From Mactromeris polynyma (lineage: Eukaryota; Mollusca; Bivalvia; Venerida; Mactridae), in assembly GCA_032209605.1 (NCBI GenBank), contig JASFXZ010000004.1, forward strand, positions 558,001 through 622,000: a DNA stretch of 64,000 bases. Reading direction: 5' to 3'. The stretch's first letter is position 1, and each line of letters opens with the position of its first letter. Under the pieces are notes generated by a model. It searched no databases, had not been told where the DNA came from, and was given only the letters and a program-made list of their open reading frames with translations. This document shows, one piece after another, positions 49,402 through 61,452 of this stretch. A program made the position numbers and the translations under genes.

Positions 49402-50408
49402 GACCATCATTTGATATTTTTGACTGGTTTACATGTTTATCCGCTCAGTTCTTTTTACTAAACATTTTTCATGTGCACTATGTTTTCTCAGTATCCATAT
49501 ATACCATTTGACATTAAACTTTGTTATTACTGTTATATTTTTATTATAATATTCCATCCCATCTGATACATTACAGGCCCGGTTCCATCGGGGGGGGGGG
49601 GGCAAGTGGGCCTTGCTCCCCCCCAGTCGGCTGTGGAGTGACCTTTTTCTATACCTAATATAACATTATTTCCACTGATTAGGTCTTAAGGTAACTATTC
49701 TTTGAGCACTTAAAATGCAATACATTAAATTATAGTCGATTTCGTCTTGAATACTACCAGTACAATGGAAGGAAGTGCAATAAATGTTGGCCCCCTGTTG
49801 AGCTCACTGGCTTTGAGACCGTCTAGAAGAATCATATGCTTTTCACTCTACATCACCCAGGCGCTTTCAATGTCCTTATCATGTATATATACATATATAT
49901 ATATACTCTCGTACACTTTAACCAAACATATAGCTCACTAGTGAGCAGGCAGTTACAGTTAGGTATTGCACAATGATGATCATATCAATTGCCTGTGAAG
50001 TGGTGGTCAGCTCTCAGGGGGGCAATAAAATAGATATCTGGTTTCACATTCTGTACAGTATCAAGAGATCTGAAAATCTCAGTTACCACATCTGCTCAGT
50101 TTTATATGGAATTTTTGAGAAACAATATTATTTCCAAAGGTTGATATCTACAGATATGACTACAAAACTAAAATAAAATATTTTTTATTTAGGATATGTT
50201 TTACTTCCTTCAATTGAAATATCACTGCATAGAAAAAATGATATGCATGTGCATGTAAACATTTGTTTATGTTTTGCTAATGCAAACGGCCTGGTGCACA
50301 GTATTTTGTCCTTTAAAAACATATGTGAGTTTTAAGAATTAGGACACAAATTGTTTAATAAAACATAGTATGCAATACATTGTCCATTTACAAATCTTAT
50401 ATCTACAG

Positions 50409-50638
50409 ACAGCTGGTGAACATGCAACTTCTATGCCAAATGTTCTAGGAAGTGGTGTTTTGAAGAACAATTCAAACGGAGAAACAGAGTATGATTTTGA
50501 ACCAGTGGAACACTTTCCCAGTCTTAGTGATCTTCCAACTGTGAGAAGCCAGTTAAAGACAAAACGACGGCTTAATGATACTCCACAGAAGGGAGCCCGT
50601 AGAAAACGTCCTCTGAAATCTACTCCAAAGTCAAAATA
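50409..50638 (+). CDS. Possible last exon with basic C-terminus, product unknown
   Basis: After an acceptor TTATATCTACAG the frame is open to a stop at 50636-50638. It has an acidic/hydrophobic part (GETEYDFEPVEHFPSLSDL), then a strongly basic end (TKRRLNDTPQKGARRKRP, KSTPKSK) resembling a bipartite nuclear localisation signal. Composition looks coding rather than random. It may be the 3' end of the gene remnant at 48937-49401, 1 kb upstream on the same strand, or a separate gene. Confidence 0.35.
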
Positions 50639-51456
50639 GTTACCAAATTGTAACATGCTACACATTTACATGTACACATGTAGTGTCTGGTGTTAACTGT
50701 ATGGAATGTAAATATTTCAACTGTATTGTACAACACATAACATTTTATGATTCACACTCTTTTTTGTAGAGTCATAGCTTAAATTAGTTATTGTCAAATG
50801 CAATGCTATATAATGTATATTTAAAAGACTTTCACAGTCTAAAATATTTCTGTTATTATTGATCAATGACACATAAATCATCTTTTAATTCATATTCACT
50901 CTCTGTATTAAGATAATTTGTAATAGTTGTAGTATAACTAGGTAACAATTCAAAATGAATAATCAATGATTGAACATAGTTATTCTAAGGCTTACTTTTA
51001 AAATTTAATATTTACATTTTAAACCCAAGTTTATAAAATATCTAAACATTGCAAGTTATGTTATATCTATATTATATCTTAGTAAAAGTTAACTTCATTT
51101 ATCTACACGTATATTAAATGTTGATAATCTTATAAATCTTTAGTAAAATATAATATATTTAAGTATTTCATTCACCATCCATGTACAGGTTATCTGCTTT
51201 TACAACTGAACTAAAATATTAGCTCTACTTGCTAAATAATGTATTTTTGAGTTCATGCTTTGTTAGCCCTCATACACAGAATGCTATCAACATCTGATAA
51301 TAAACACCTGCAATGTTGTTAAGATAATAAAGTATGAAGAGTTTAAGGGTCAGAGCCGGGGTAATAATAATATTGCTTGCAGAGGGGCTAACAGGCTGTA
51401 CCGTTAGATGGTCCAGAAGGATTTACAGAAATCCGGTTAAAGTGTAAGACTGTATA

Positions 51457-51643
51457 CATGACACGGACATATAATATGGTGTATATGTCCTTGTACATGA
51501 TAAGGAAAATTATTCATATATGTATATATATACATATACATGACACGGACATAAAATATGGTTTATATGTCCTTGTACATGATACGGAAAATTATTCATA
51601 TATGTATATATACACGGACATTTAATGGTTTAAACGTCCGTGA
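51457..51643 (+). repeat. 82-bp direct repeat, just over two copies
   Basis: CATGACACGGACATA...ATGTCCTTGTACATGATA..GGAAAATTATTC and a TATATG tract occur at 51457 and 51539 almost identically; a third start (ACACGGACAT) follows at 51613. Each unit also has ACGGACAT/ATGTCC internal symmetry. Confidence 0.75.
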
Positions 51644-52039
51644 TATATCTATATTTTGTTTTTCAAGAACAAGCCTACTTTCGTATTTGCACATTTTCTT
51701 GATAAGTTGTTCAAAAAACAATGTTCATATTAAAGATACAATAAATGATCACTTGACATTAGACGAATGTGCATACACTTTACCGATACATCCCATGTGA
51801 TTATGGTAACTAAACTAACTGCAAACAAAAGTTTATACTCTAACTAAATTGACTTGTTAATGATATGTAACTGTTTTGTTATCAGATCTAATAAAATATA
51901 AAACTATTTCCATGCTAGTCACTTCAGGCTTATTTTACTCAGCCACCGGAAACCCATATGTCGAGCGTACATTTTCCGGGTTACTAACCTGTACTAGCAT
52001 ATTATTCGTATTAAATTAAACTCGACCAACTTTCTCGCA

Positions 52040-52096
52040 TGCAAAAGACGTGGCTCGAACCTCCTGATCTGGACGCTGATGCTCTACCACGTAAGT
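52040..52096 (-). repeat. tRNA-derived sequence
   Basis: On the minus strand TACGTGGTAGAGCATCAG followed by GGAGGTTCGAGCC resembles tRNA A- and B-boxes with normal spacing. The 5' stem is not evident. A SINE head or relic tRNA is more likely than a working gene. Confidence 0.45.
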
Positions 52097-53337
52097 TATT
52101 GTCGTTTGATCTTATTTTATATTGGAGAAGATCAACACATTTAATTATTTCAGGGAGGTTACCTAAACGTGCTTTAATATTAAGTATGTAGGCTGTTAAC
52201 AGTTAATACAGTTTATAAGTGTGATCCCTGATCATGGTCGTTTTGGACATTAAGATAAAGTCAATTTCTGCCAAATCAGTATGAAGGTTTTTATACACTG
52301 ATGTATGTACTCTATTTCATTGAAACATAATCAACCGAGTTTATGACGGAATGGCTTCTTATTCACTTGTGACAAGTTGTTTTCTGCTTAAGGCTGACTT
52401 GGGTAGGTACAGGAGGGGCTGTCTTCTGGAAACTTGTCAAAATGTAGGTATTTGTATGAATTGGTCGTTCTGTATTTTAAGAAGATAATACTGGTGCAAA
52501 CATGAATGAGTCCTTAACATTTAGACCCCGAAATGCACCAAAAACCACCATTGCATACCTATAGTGTAGAAGATTACAGCTTTAGCGCCAAAACATACAG
52601 TAAAACTATTCGATAAATTAAGCACACCTATACTAAATTACTCATCCGAAGTACGGGGGTTGTATTAGGCGACCGAAATAGAAAAAACGCACTAACATTT
52701 CTGTAAACGTCTATGGGAGTTAAACTGACGACTCAAAATGACGTTCTGTATGGATAACTAGGCAGGTAAGGTACGGCTCGTACTATATTGAAGCTACTAG
52801 AATGTGCAACCTTATTAAATAAAGGCTGAACATATGCTTTGCCCAAGATAGAAAACATTAAACAATGTTATATTTTACTCAAAAGTGATTTTGAACTAAA
52901 CCCGTGTAAGGTTAATTGGGTCTCACGAGTTAAGTCTCTTGGTTTTTATGATGCTTGGTTGACTATTTAGACAACAAATAAACAAAGACATAATTTATAA
53001 ACTCAAATTACATGTTTTCTCGCCATTTGTCACGCTGCTTATTACTGTAAACATGATTATTGCTGTTTTGTAAAAAAACTTTTCAGTGTTCAATATGCAA
53101 ATAAATATCTATCTATCTACATATCAGTATATTGTAAAACTTAGCTGGGGAAGGTCGCCCGGAAACCACTTAAGGGAGAGGGATACACCCAAGTGCGAGG
53201 CATTTGTCCTCATGTTTGCCCCCCCCCACCCATTCTGGAATTTCCGGATCCGAGCCTGCATTAATATCATTCTTGTTTCCTTAATGTACAACTCCGATTA
53301 AGATATAGAGTCTTTGGCTTCTGTCCAATTGCTAATA

Positions 53338-53424
53338 CAGTAAAACCTCACTGAAGATTCACCTCAATATTAAGACCAATTTTCAAGGGTCCCAAATGAT
53401 GGTCGCATTATTATGGTTTTACTG
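53338..53424. mobile_element. 87-bp MITE, TA-flanked
   Basis: It begins CAGTAAAACCTCA and ends TGGTTTTACTG, with TA on both sides. The interior has ATTAAGACCAATTTTCAAGG, shared with the other members of this MITE group. Confidence 0.75.
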
Positions 53425-54061
53425 TACTTAATATGTGCTATCTGACAAGATGGCCAGACTTACTCGTATCTTACCACTGACCATACTTGGTTGGAAACAA
53501 AATTTAAACATTCCCTTTGTGGACAGGGGCTCTGCTTCTAAGCCAATGAGTTTTGTCTTTGATATTCTAATATTAAGTTCACCAACATAGCTTTCAGGAT
53601 AGTTAAACAAAACTTGAAAGTGGAACAATTTCTAACTTTTATTTATAAACAAAATGCGTATAAAAGAAATAATATAGTCACTTGCAAAAGGCTATCACAC
53701 GTATTCGACAAAAATGGCTTCCAAATGAAATTAATAATGTTGACAAGGAATAGTTTCTCAGTTGTTAAATGGAATTAAGAATCGCTACCATTGATTACCC
53801 GTAAATAAAATGTAATGTAAAAACAAATGTTAGTGTTACTATACATGTATAGTACATGTAAACATGAACGTACCATGCGTTCATTCTTTGTGTGCATGAT
53901 TCACATGATACATGTACATCGAACTGTACCGCCATTTAAAAGATTGTCCACACTTTTCACATGGCATCTTCCTTTCTTATTATATATATAAATGAATAGA
54001 TAACAACAAAATGCCGAGTGTTAATCAAAGAGGTCTTTAACAATTTCTACTTTCACTTTGT

Positions 54062-54160
54062 GTTAATATCATCATTATCATCATCACCACCATAGTTATC
54101 ATCATCAGATTGGCATAATCGCTAACAACATAATCATCATCATCAACAAAAACATCATCA
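54062..54160 (+). repeat. ATC/TCA microsatellite
   Basis: An interrupted run of ATCATC/TCATCA triplets (e.g. ATCATCATTATCATCATCAC and CATAATCATCATCATCAAC). Confidence 0.7.
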
Positions 54161-55337
54161 TTTCGAGTAGGTGTTCGTATTGGCAATCTTTGCTAAATGA
54201 CTTATTATTTGAAAGGAAAACGTCGAGAATACATTATGCATACGCTTTATGGTAATACATATGTAACTATACTATAATAGATCAGTGGGCTGGCTAATGT
54301 TTTGTTTTGAAATACATGAAACGTTCCGCCAGAAAGAGGCGGAGTTAACTATAAACCGGTTACAACTCACATATTAGAACTATTAACAAATTAAGTGCTG
54401 CGGTTGCTGACGCTCCCTTGCACTAAATTTGCTTATAATTCCAATATATGAGCTATAACCTTTACTAGTTAGAAACATTTTAAGGGACTATGTAGAGAGA
54501 ACAAGCCAAACGTGACGTAATAACACAAACAAAAGTGCTAATATTGAACATGTAATATCATTGTGGGCAAACCATCAATTGCCTTAAGAAAAATGTCATC
54601 AACAGGGAATGTAACGAAATTCTTATTAAAAAAGGGTCGTTTTTCATTCTTGCTGATGAATTAAACATTTCGAAGGAAAAAACCTAGATCATAACCAGAA
54701 CTCACGTAATGAACATCGCAATAACGCATACAGAAAAATCGCTATAAACATACAAATGAGTAATTCAGTCTGTGAAATAAGTGATACAGTACCAACTACA
54801 TATATGTTCAGTATCGAATGCATTTTCTGTTGCAAGAAATACATTCCCAGTTTCGCTTTGGGTTAACAATATATTAAGACATATATTCGCACTTGTATCG
54901 TATGCGTAATGAAATGGATGCACTTTGTAAGGATTATCAAATATATTTTTTTTTGATATTTTCTCGCTAACATTTCCATGTAGAGAACATTACCACGTAA
55001 ACATTATTCTCGTCGTGTTTAATGCTGATCTAGTACAAAGTGTGGCTTCCAAAGCGGTTACAAGGTTGCTTATATAATTTGACCGTAATGTTTACAAGGA
55101 TATATAGCAAAATGTAGAATTAATATTTTCCAATAACAGAAACAAAACAACTGCACATTGTACTGTTATAATTATTGCTACATCTGTGGATGTGAAGTTA
55201 TATTAGAAGTTAATGAATATATATAAATTCAATGCTAAATGAAGGAGAGATACATGGTGATTAGATACCGGACATGTTAGTTACCACACTGTTGACAAAA
55301 CGCAGTGATTGTTATCAACATCCTGGGGTTCACTGGG

Positions 55338-55632
55338 CATGCTACGTTGATTTGATTGGTTTAATTTCTAGGGTTTAAAAATTCACAATCGCTGTGCATG
55401 CTACGCAGATTTGATTGGTTAATTTTCTGGGGTCTAAAATTTCACAATTACGGTGCATGCTACGTTGGTTTGATTGGTTACATTTCTGGGGTTTAACATT
55501 TCACAATTACGATGCATGCTACGCAGATTTGATTGGTTAATTTTCTGGGGTTTAAAATTTCACAATTACGGTGCATGCTACGTTGATTTGATTGGTTAAA
55601 TTTCTGGGGTTTAAAATTTCACAATTACGTTG
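55338..55632 (+). repeat. 59-bp tandem repeat, five copies
   Basis: Five head-to-tail units starting GCATGCTACG(TT/CA)G, then ATTTGATTGGTTAATTTCTG and ending TTTCACAATTACGGT, each 59 bp. Units alternate between ACGTTG and ACGCAG variants, which suggests spread of a two-unit block. Confidence 0.85.
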
Positions 55633-55724
55633 CATGCCATGTATGTTTATTTGGATAATGAAGAGAAACGCCTGTTTGTACATGCACTTTTTATGGTTGG
55701 ACTATGATACAAACAGAGTAAAAA

Positions 55725-55862
55725 TAATATTTCGTTTCTACGAAATAATACTATGTTTTTAAGAAATAATAATTCTTATTAACGAAATAATAATTCGTTT
55801 TTACCAAATATTAATTCGTATTTACGAAATGTATTTCGTTAAAACGAAATGAAAATACAAAC
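55725..55862 (+). repeat. Degenerate ACGAAATAATAATTCGTT repeat
   Basis: Five or six variants of TTTACGAAATAATAATTCGT in about 135 bp. Each unit is itself nearly palindromic (ACGAAAT...ATTTCGT). Confidence 0.7.
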
Positions 55863-56755
55863 ATGTATATGTGTCGCTCGAAAAAGAAGAATATCGAATG
55901 TCAGTTTAGGGCCTCCGTAATTTCTACCTTTCAGACATAGTTAAAACGTGAAGTGAAATCCTTATGCCAATTTTAAACCCCATTTGGCGTTTTTGTCATT
56001 GACCGTTTCTACTGCATAAAAACTGATATGAAATTAATAACAGTGCAAATATATCTTGCTCAGTCTGCTTTAAAATACTATAAGTCCAAATATCTGAAGA
56101 ATCATTATTCACTTACAACTCGACCATCTGCGATAAGCATGACAAAACAACATACATTTCAAATTACTGTTTAATTTGTGATTGATGAGTAGCACTTTGG
56201 TAACCGACTACATTGTGAGTGACCGAATAACATAGTCATTATACAAGATGGTTATCAACATGATGCATGCACCTGTATGACTTTGTGAAACCTCGTTGCA
56301 TATGCTTGCATGAAATAACATTTCTTAATAAACTTTAAAGAAACAAAAACAGGCATAAATATGTAGACTTCCTAAAGCTGAATGACTTTCGAAACCTAAA
56401 CGTTCACATGAAAACACATGCACAAGCACATGCTAGCGACACGTAACGGAAATATTCGACATTCATAAGGGAAATAAATTTTCTCCTAATTCATTATATT
56501 CAAACGGAGAAATTTACCATGTCCGAGACAGTTTGGAGATTTCCGTTAAAGGAAGACATAGGACGTTTTTAATGCTACATTCACTGACTTGCTCAGTCTG
56601 GATCAAGGATAAACAAGTGGAGGAAAGTTATAATGCGAACGAATATACAGATATAATTGAATGACATAAAACCTTCGTTACTCTCAAACGCATATGATTC
56701 GATTGTCACATCACTACTTACACTACTATCACTACTTATTCATATATGACTCATT

Positions 56756-57104
56756 CTCTGAGATGTTTGGCCCAAATGACAGATCTGGGTGAAATTTAGT
56801 TATTAACATTTCTGAATGCAGCGATATGTTTTAGCCACTACAAAACAAAACTGCTTGCAAATCGAGTTTCACAAATTTAATAAAGCAAATTCGTTTCTGG
56901 TCAAATAATATTTTACAAATACATTTATATTATTTTTTTCCTTAAGAAAAGCGGCCGCTTCAAAGTTTACCGATAATTGTTTTGCTCGCCGTTTAATCAT
57001 AAATATGTTACTGAAATAGTTCAACTAGCTGTTGCAATTAATGTGAAAATATGACGTCATAATGTGAACATGTTTCTCTGGCAATTGAGCCAAACATCTC
57101 AGAG
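56756..57104. mobile_element. 349-bp element with 16-bp perfect inverted repeats
   Basis: CTCTGAGATGTTTGGC at 56756-56771 is the exact reverse complement of 57089-57104. The interior is non-coding. No target duplication is clear at the edges, so the superfamily is not assigned. Confidence 0.55.
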
Positions 57105-58114
57105 ACTGCCACCTATATCACTAATTGGCATTTGTTTGTTGTTGTAAAATACTTAATTTATGAAAGTTGATACTATGCCAATAAAATATATCAGTCTTAC
57201 CGTTATATCCTGTGCGCTATCCACTGTTTGTCTAAACGGCACCGCCTTTGTAATTAAACGATGCAGTAGATGGATCAGATGCTCTTACACAAGGACGTCT
57301 GTATTCATCTGATCAGTAACTTTTACTGCATGCAAAAATTTAAAATCCATTATCTTTATATAGCATGGGTTACTTCCTTTCAATACAGATCTACATTTAT
57401 ATTGTATACCAATTGAGATTAATATCTTATTTGATCAGGAACGTAATTGACTTACTGTTGTATAAAGTATTTATTTCGGAGAAATATAAATCATTTATTG
57501 TCCGATACTTTGAAACTCAGCACTCGCTCACATTATCTTCAAAATTAAACTCTTACTTTAAATCTAGAAATGTTCGCGACGACAATAATTCCGTGTTTCC
57601 ATAGGCAAACAAATTTGCGCTATGAATGTTCTCGTTCCTAATGACCCCGCGAAAATCGCTAATATTAAATAGCAAAGTATTTTTATAATCATTATTATAA
57701 AAATATATAACTGATAAGAAAATTACTAGTTTGTCGGACGAAAGGTAAAGGTGGGTTCAACTAATTTCTAATTATCAACAGTAGTTTATTTCACTGTCCC
57801 CACTTTGTTTTCCTTTATGCGCTTTCAAAAGCCTGATTGATATATACATATACCAGTACTTAGTGCAAATTTGCAATTGAAAATAACGATATATAGTTAC
57901 CTTTAAGATTTCATTATTATTGAGGATTTGGCGACTACTTAAGTTCGCGGAATGACTGTCCTCTCGAATTTAGGTAAAATAAAACGCGCGCAATAATTTC
58001 TAGGTTTACAGTAATCGAATGTTTTTCTCTCTAGCGCCGATGAAATAAGATTATTTCATACATAATTCAAATAATGGAAGTAAGCAATGTGAAGTGGGAA
58101 TGTCTACAATAGCC

Positions 58115-59785
58115 AGTAAGAACATTCCTAGACTTATCAAAACTTGAAAGTGCTATGAATGCTCAAATTTCAGATTTCTTCAATTCCCATTTTAATGCGT
58201 TTTTATCAGCTTTTAGACCAGGGTATGGATGTCAGTCTACACTTCTCAAAGTAATAAAGGACTGGAAAAAAGACCTTGACACTAATAAATATGTAGCTGC
58301 TGTCCTTATGGACCTGTCAAAAGCATTGGATTATTTACCGCATGATCTGCTCCTTCTAAAGCTTGAGAGCTATGGTGTAACTGGAAAAGCAATTGAACTC
58401 TTTGGCAGCTACATGTATTTGAACAATCGCCAACAATGCGTTAAGCTCAGTAATTTTAAAAGTAGTTTTTAAACCCTACACAAGGGTGTACCCCAGGGAT
58501 CTATCCTAGGCCCTGTCCTTTTTAAAATTTTGATCAATGATATTTTCCACAGCAACCTTTACAACTATGCTCTTGACAATACTTTATCTCACTCTCATGA
58601 AAACTTAGAAACGGTAGTAGAAACTCTTGAAATAGATAGCTTGTCACTGATTCGATGGTTCTCAGACAATAAAATGAAAGCAAATCCAGACAAATTTCAA
58701 GCCATTGCTATTGGTAAAAAGACACATAATTCTAACATCTCTTTTACGTTGGATAATATTAAAATAAACTGTGAAGATGAAGTTAAATTACTAGGTGTCA
58801 CCATAGATTTCAAGCTTAACTTTAATGCCCATCTCTCCATGATTTGTAAAAAAGCCTCCAGACAGCTCAATGTTTTAAAAAGACTTGGTAATAAACTTTG
58901 TAAGTTAGGAAAATTGAATATATATTACTCATTTATCATGTCAAACTTTAATTATTGTCCTCTTACCTGGCATTTTTGTGGTGAAGTTAACACCAAGAAA
59001 ATTGAAAAAAAATCAACAACGTGCTCTTCGTTTTATATACTCCGATCTTACATTTACCTACTCTGAATTATTAGAAAGATCTAAGTTACCATCCGTGAAG
59101 GTTCGGAGACTCCTTGCAATAGCACTAGAAGCATTTAAAATATTGTATAAAGATACACCTGCATACCTACATAATCTATTAACCTTAAAAGAAAATAGTT
59201 TTTCTTTCAGATACACACATACTGCTGTATTACCAAAGGTGAGGACTACTAGCTACGGCATCAACTCTTTCCGTTTCGGAGCAGCTAGGCTTTGGAATAC
59301 CCTACGGCAACATTTCCGAGACCAAACCAATTACAATCAATTACCTGGTGAGCTCATGGTGCGGAGAGAGCTGCGCATGTACCTGTTGCGCCTCTAGTTA
59401 ACTTTGTTTGCTTTATTTGTGTTGCTTTGTGAATGTTTGATGTGTACCTGCCTACCATGGTTTCTTTTGGCTTTTTTCTTTTGTTTGCACTACAATGTGT
59501 AATGTCTCTGTGCTTGCTTTTATTGTATTAGTCTGCTATGTTTGCAATTTGCTGCCTGTTTGATTGTTTGTTGTTGTTTTGTTTTGTTCGCTTGAAAACA
59601 CGTTGTCAGGGTCTTTTTCCAGTATGCTATGGTATGTATCATATTATGCTTAGCTTATATGCCTTTGTTTTCATATTGATTGTATTCTTAATTATGCTTA
59701 GTTTTCAAATGTCTGCTATACATAGCTAATGTTTTTTTTATGTACAGCCGACTTTAAATAAAAAATTGTATCTTGTATTTTGTAT
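58115..59785 (+). pseudogene. Non-LTR retrotransposon ORF2 remnant, 5'-truncated
   Basis: The coding sequence resembles the reverse transcriptase of Jockey/CR1-like LINEs: FLSAFRPGYGCQSTLLKV, a block AAVLMDLSKALDYLPHDLL (usual AFD is ALD), then KGVPQGSILGPVLF after a stop at 58470-58472. The catalytic box reads YALDN where YADD is expected. SLIRWFSDNKMKANPDKFQ, KLLGVTIDFKLNF and FNYCPLTWHFCG follow. A run of eight A near 59005 shifts the frame; the C-terminus (NQQRALRFIYSDLTF to MYLLRL, stop near 59395) is in the next frame. A 3' untranslated region ends in repeats of TTGTA/TTTGTATT. Endonuclease and ORF1 parts are absent. Dead copy. Confidence 0.8.
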
Positions 59786-60833
59786 TTAGGCAAAGGGATG
59801 AGGCACAAATAGGAAGAAACACAAAAACAGCAAACGGATCAGGGTGGGGGCACATACATTTGGCGGTACAGATCCGCAGTCTTTGGATGAGTGTCCGCGG
59901 ATTTTGACTTTTACAGCAATTGGCTCTGACGAGCCCCTTTCTAAAAACAACAAACGGGTCATTTGGCAGAGATAAATAGGGGACAGACAGGAAGTGGTCA
60001 CATACAGGACGTGCACAAACAGTAAGACCGAAAATACGTTGTATCAGGATATCAAAACCAAAAACAATTCATCATGAAGTAATTCGTTATCATAAACGTG
60101 TAACGACACCGGTCCACACGACAGAGCAACAACACACCGGCATATACCATTGGAAGTGTCTGTATTACTAGTGTATACATAAAACACATAAAGGTAACTA
60201 ACAAAGACGGAGATGATCTCAAGCCATTTTAATAATGAATGGAGTGCAATAAATTGCCAACAGAAACATAGAAATAATCTGAATAAAAGGTAAAGGGCTC
60301 ATTTGTTAAAATGTCACTCCTATTTAACGAGCCAGCCTATACTTCACTTATGACACACCTCCTTTCTGCGCGAATATACCTCGTGATTCATATTAATCCA
60401 ACGCACCTGTTTGACACGATAACCATTCTTGAAACATCTGGTGACTTGCAAACCTGTCATATCGGATTGGACGCGGGTTTCAAACAACAGACCCCCCGCT
60501 CATTAAAAATGGCAACCTTTTGATTTCGTTTTTCGAATTTTATAAAACAAATCTCCATAAGAATTTTATTTACATGTATCCCTTTCCCGCCTAAGAAGAG
60601 TCGACACTAGCTACATAGTTTAAACTAAGAATGTGTTGCAAATTTTAAGAAAGGTCTTACATAATTTATGATAACGATAACCTGGTTAAATGAAATTAAT
60701 TATTATCATTATCAAGTCCTCTAAGTTGCTATAGCAGAGAAATAGCGACTAAGTTGAGAAATATACACATCATGAGTCGGTGTTTATTAAATATCTCCGT
60801 CTAGTGTAGGAGTAATAATACCGTTTTCTATGG

Positions 60834-61010
60834 CAATACGGAAACACCCCACCTAAATACCAATAATAAGACCACCTCCAAATAAAAACACACTTTTCAA
60901 GCGCAATTTATTTGTGGTGTCCTTTATCGAACATAAATATTAAGACCACCTCAATAATAAGACCAGTTTTAAAGGTCCAAAGGGTGGTCATATCATTAAG
61001 GTTTTACTTA
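60834..61010. mobile_element. Degraded MITE of the CAGTAAAACC group
   Basis: The interior words AATAATAAGACCACCTC, TTAAGACCACCTCAATAATA and AAGGGTGGTCATATCATTAA, and the end GGTTTTACT, match the other members at 29801, 45910 and 53338. The left end is mutated (CAATACGGAAAC), so boundaries are approximate. Confidence 0.5.
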
Positions 61011-61379
61011 TCTAATTATGATAAAATTACTTCTGATCTTAACATATCTGATAACAGATGTGATAATAATGAATACATATATTTGAGACTGCTAAAAATC
61101 TACATTTCTGTATAAATCTGTTGGACATATAACCACGGATAGCCTTAAATTGATATCGGAAAAACGGTATAGAAATTTAATTTGTAAATGTCGTTTATGT
61201 AGATGCATTGACAAGATATATTTCTACAAACTTTAGGAAGATATTATTATATTCATAGCTTGTGTATCATCGATCAAACTGATGCAAAGATATATAATGA
61301 AAACTTCCGCATTTAAGGAAAGGCCACCCTAATGAAAATGTAAATTTCGAATAATTTTGAACACCTTGGTCAATATCAA

Positions 61380-61452
61380 TATTTAGCCTGTGCTTTAAGC
61401 CTCTTGCCTTACATGCGACCGGTCCTGGGTTCAAATCCCCGCTAGGCCCAAT
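61380..61452 (+). repeat. tRNA-derived sequence
   Basis: GGGTTCAAATCCCCGCTAGG is a good tRNA T-arm and acceptor-side sequence with a B box. The 5' half (AGCCTGTGCTTTAAGCC) lacks a proper A box, so this is a relic or SINE head. Confidence 0.45.

Larger units (their letters stand above)
50640..58110. other. Non-coding stretch rich in small repeats
   Basis: No supported exon. The region holds the tandem repeats, MITEs, tRNA-like segment and inverted-repeat element listed individually. An imperfect hairpin at about 57262-57335 (GCAGTAGATGGATCAGATG against CATCTGATCAGTAACTTTTA) is also present, role unknown. Confidence 0.45.

Noticed and set aside
61380..61452. A functional tRNA gene
   Set aside because: Only the T-arm and B box are convincing; the D-arm and A box are missing and the acceptor stem does not close.
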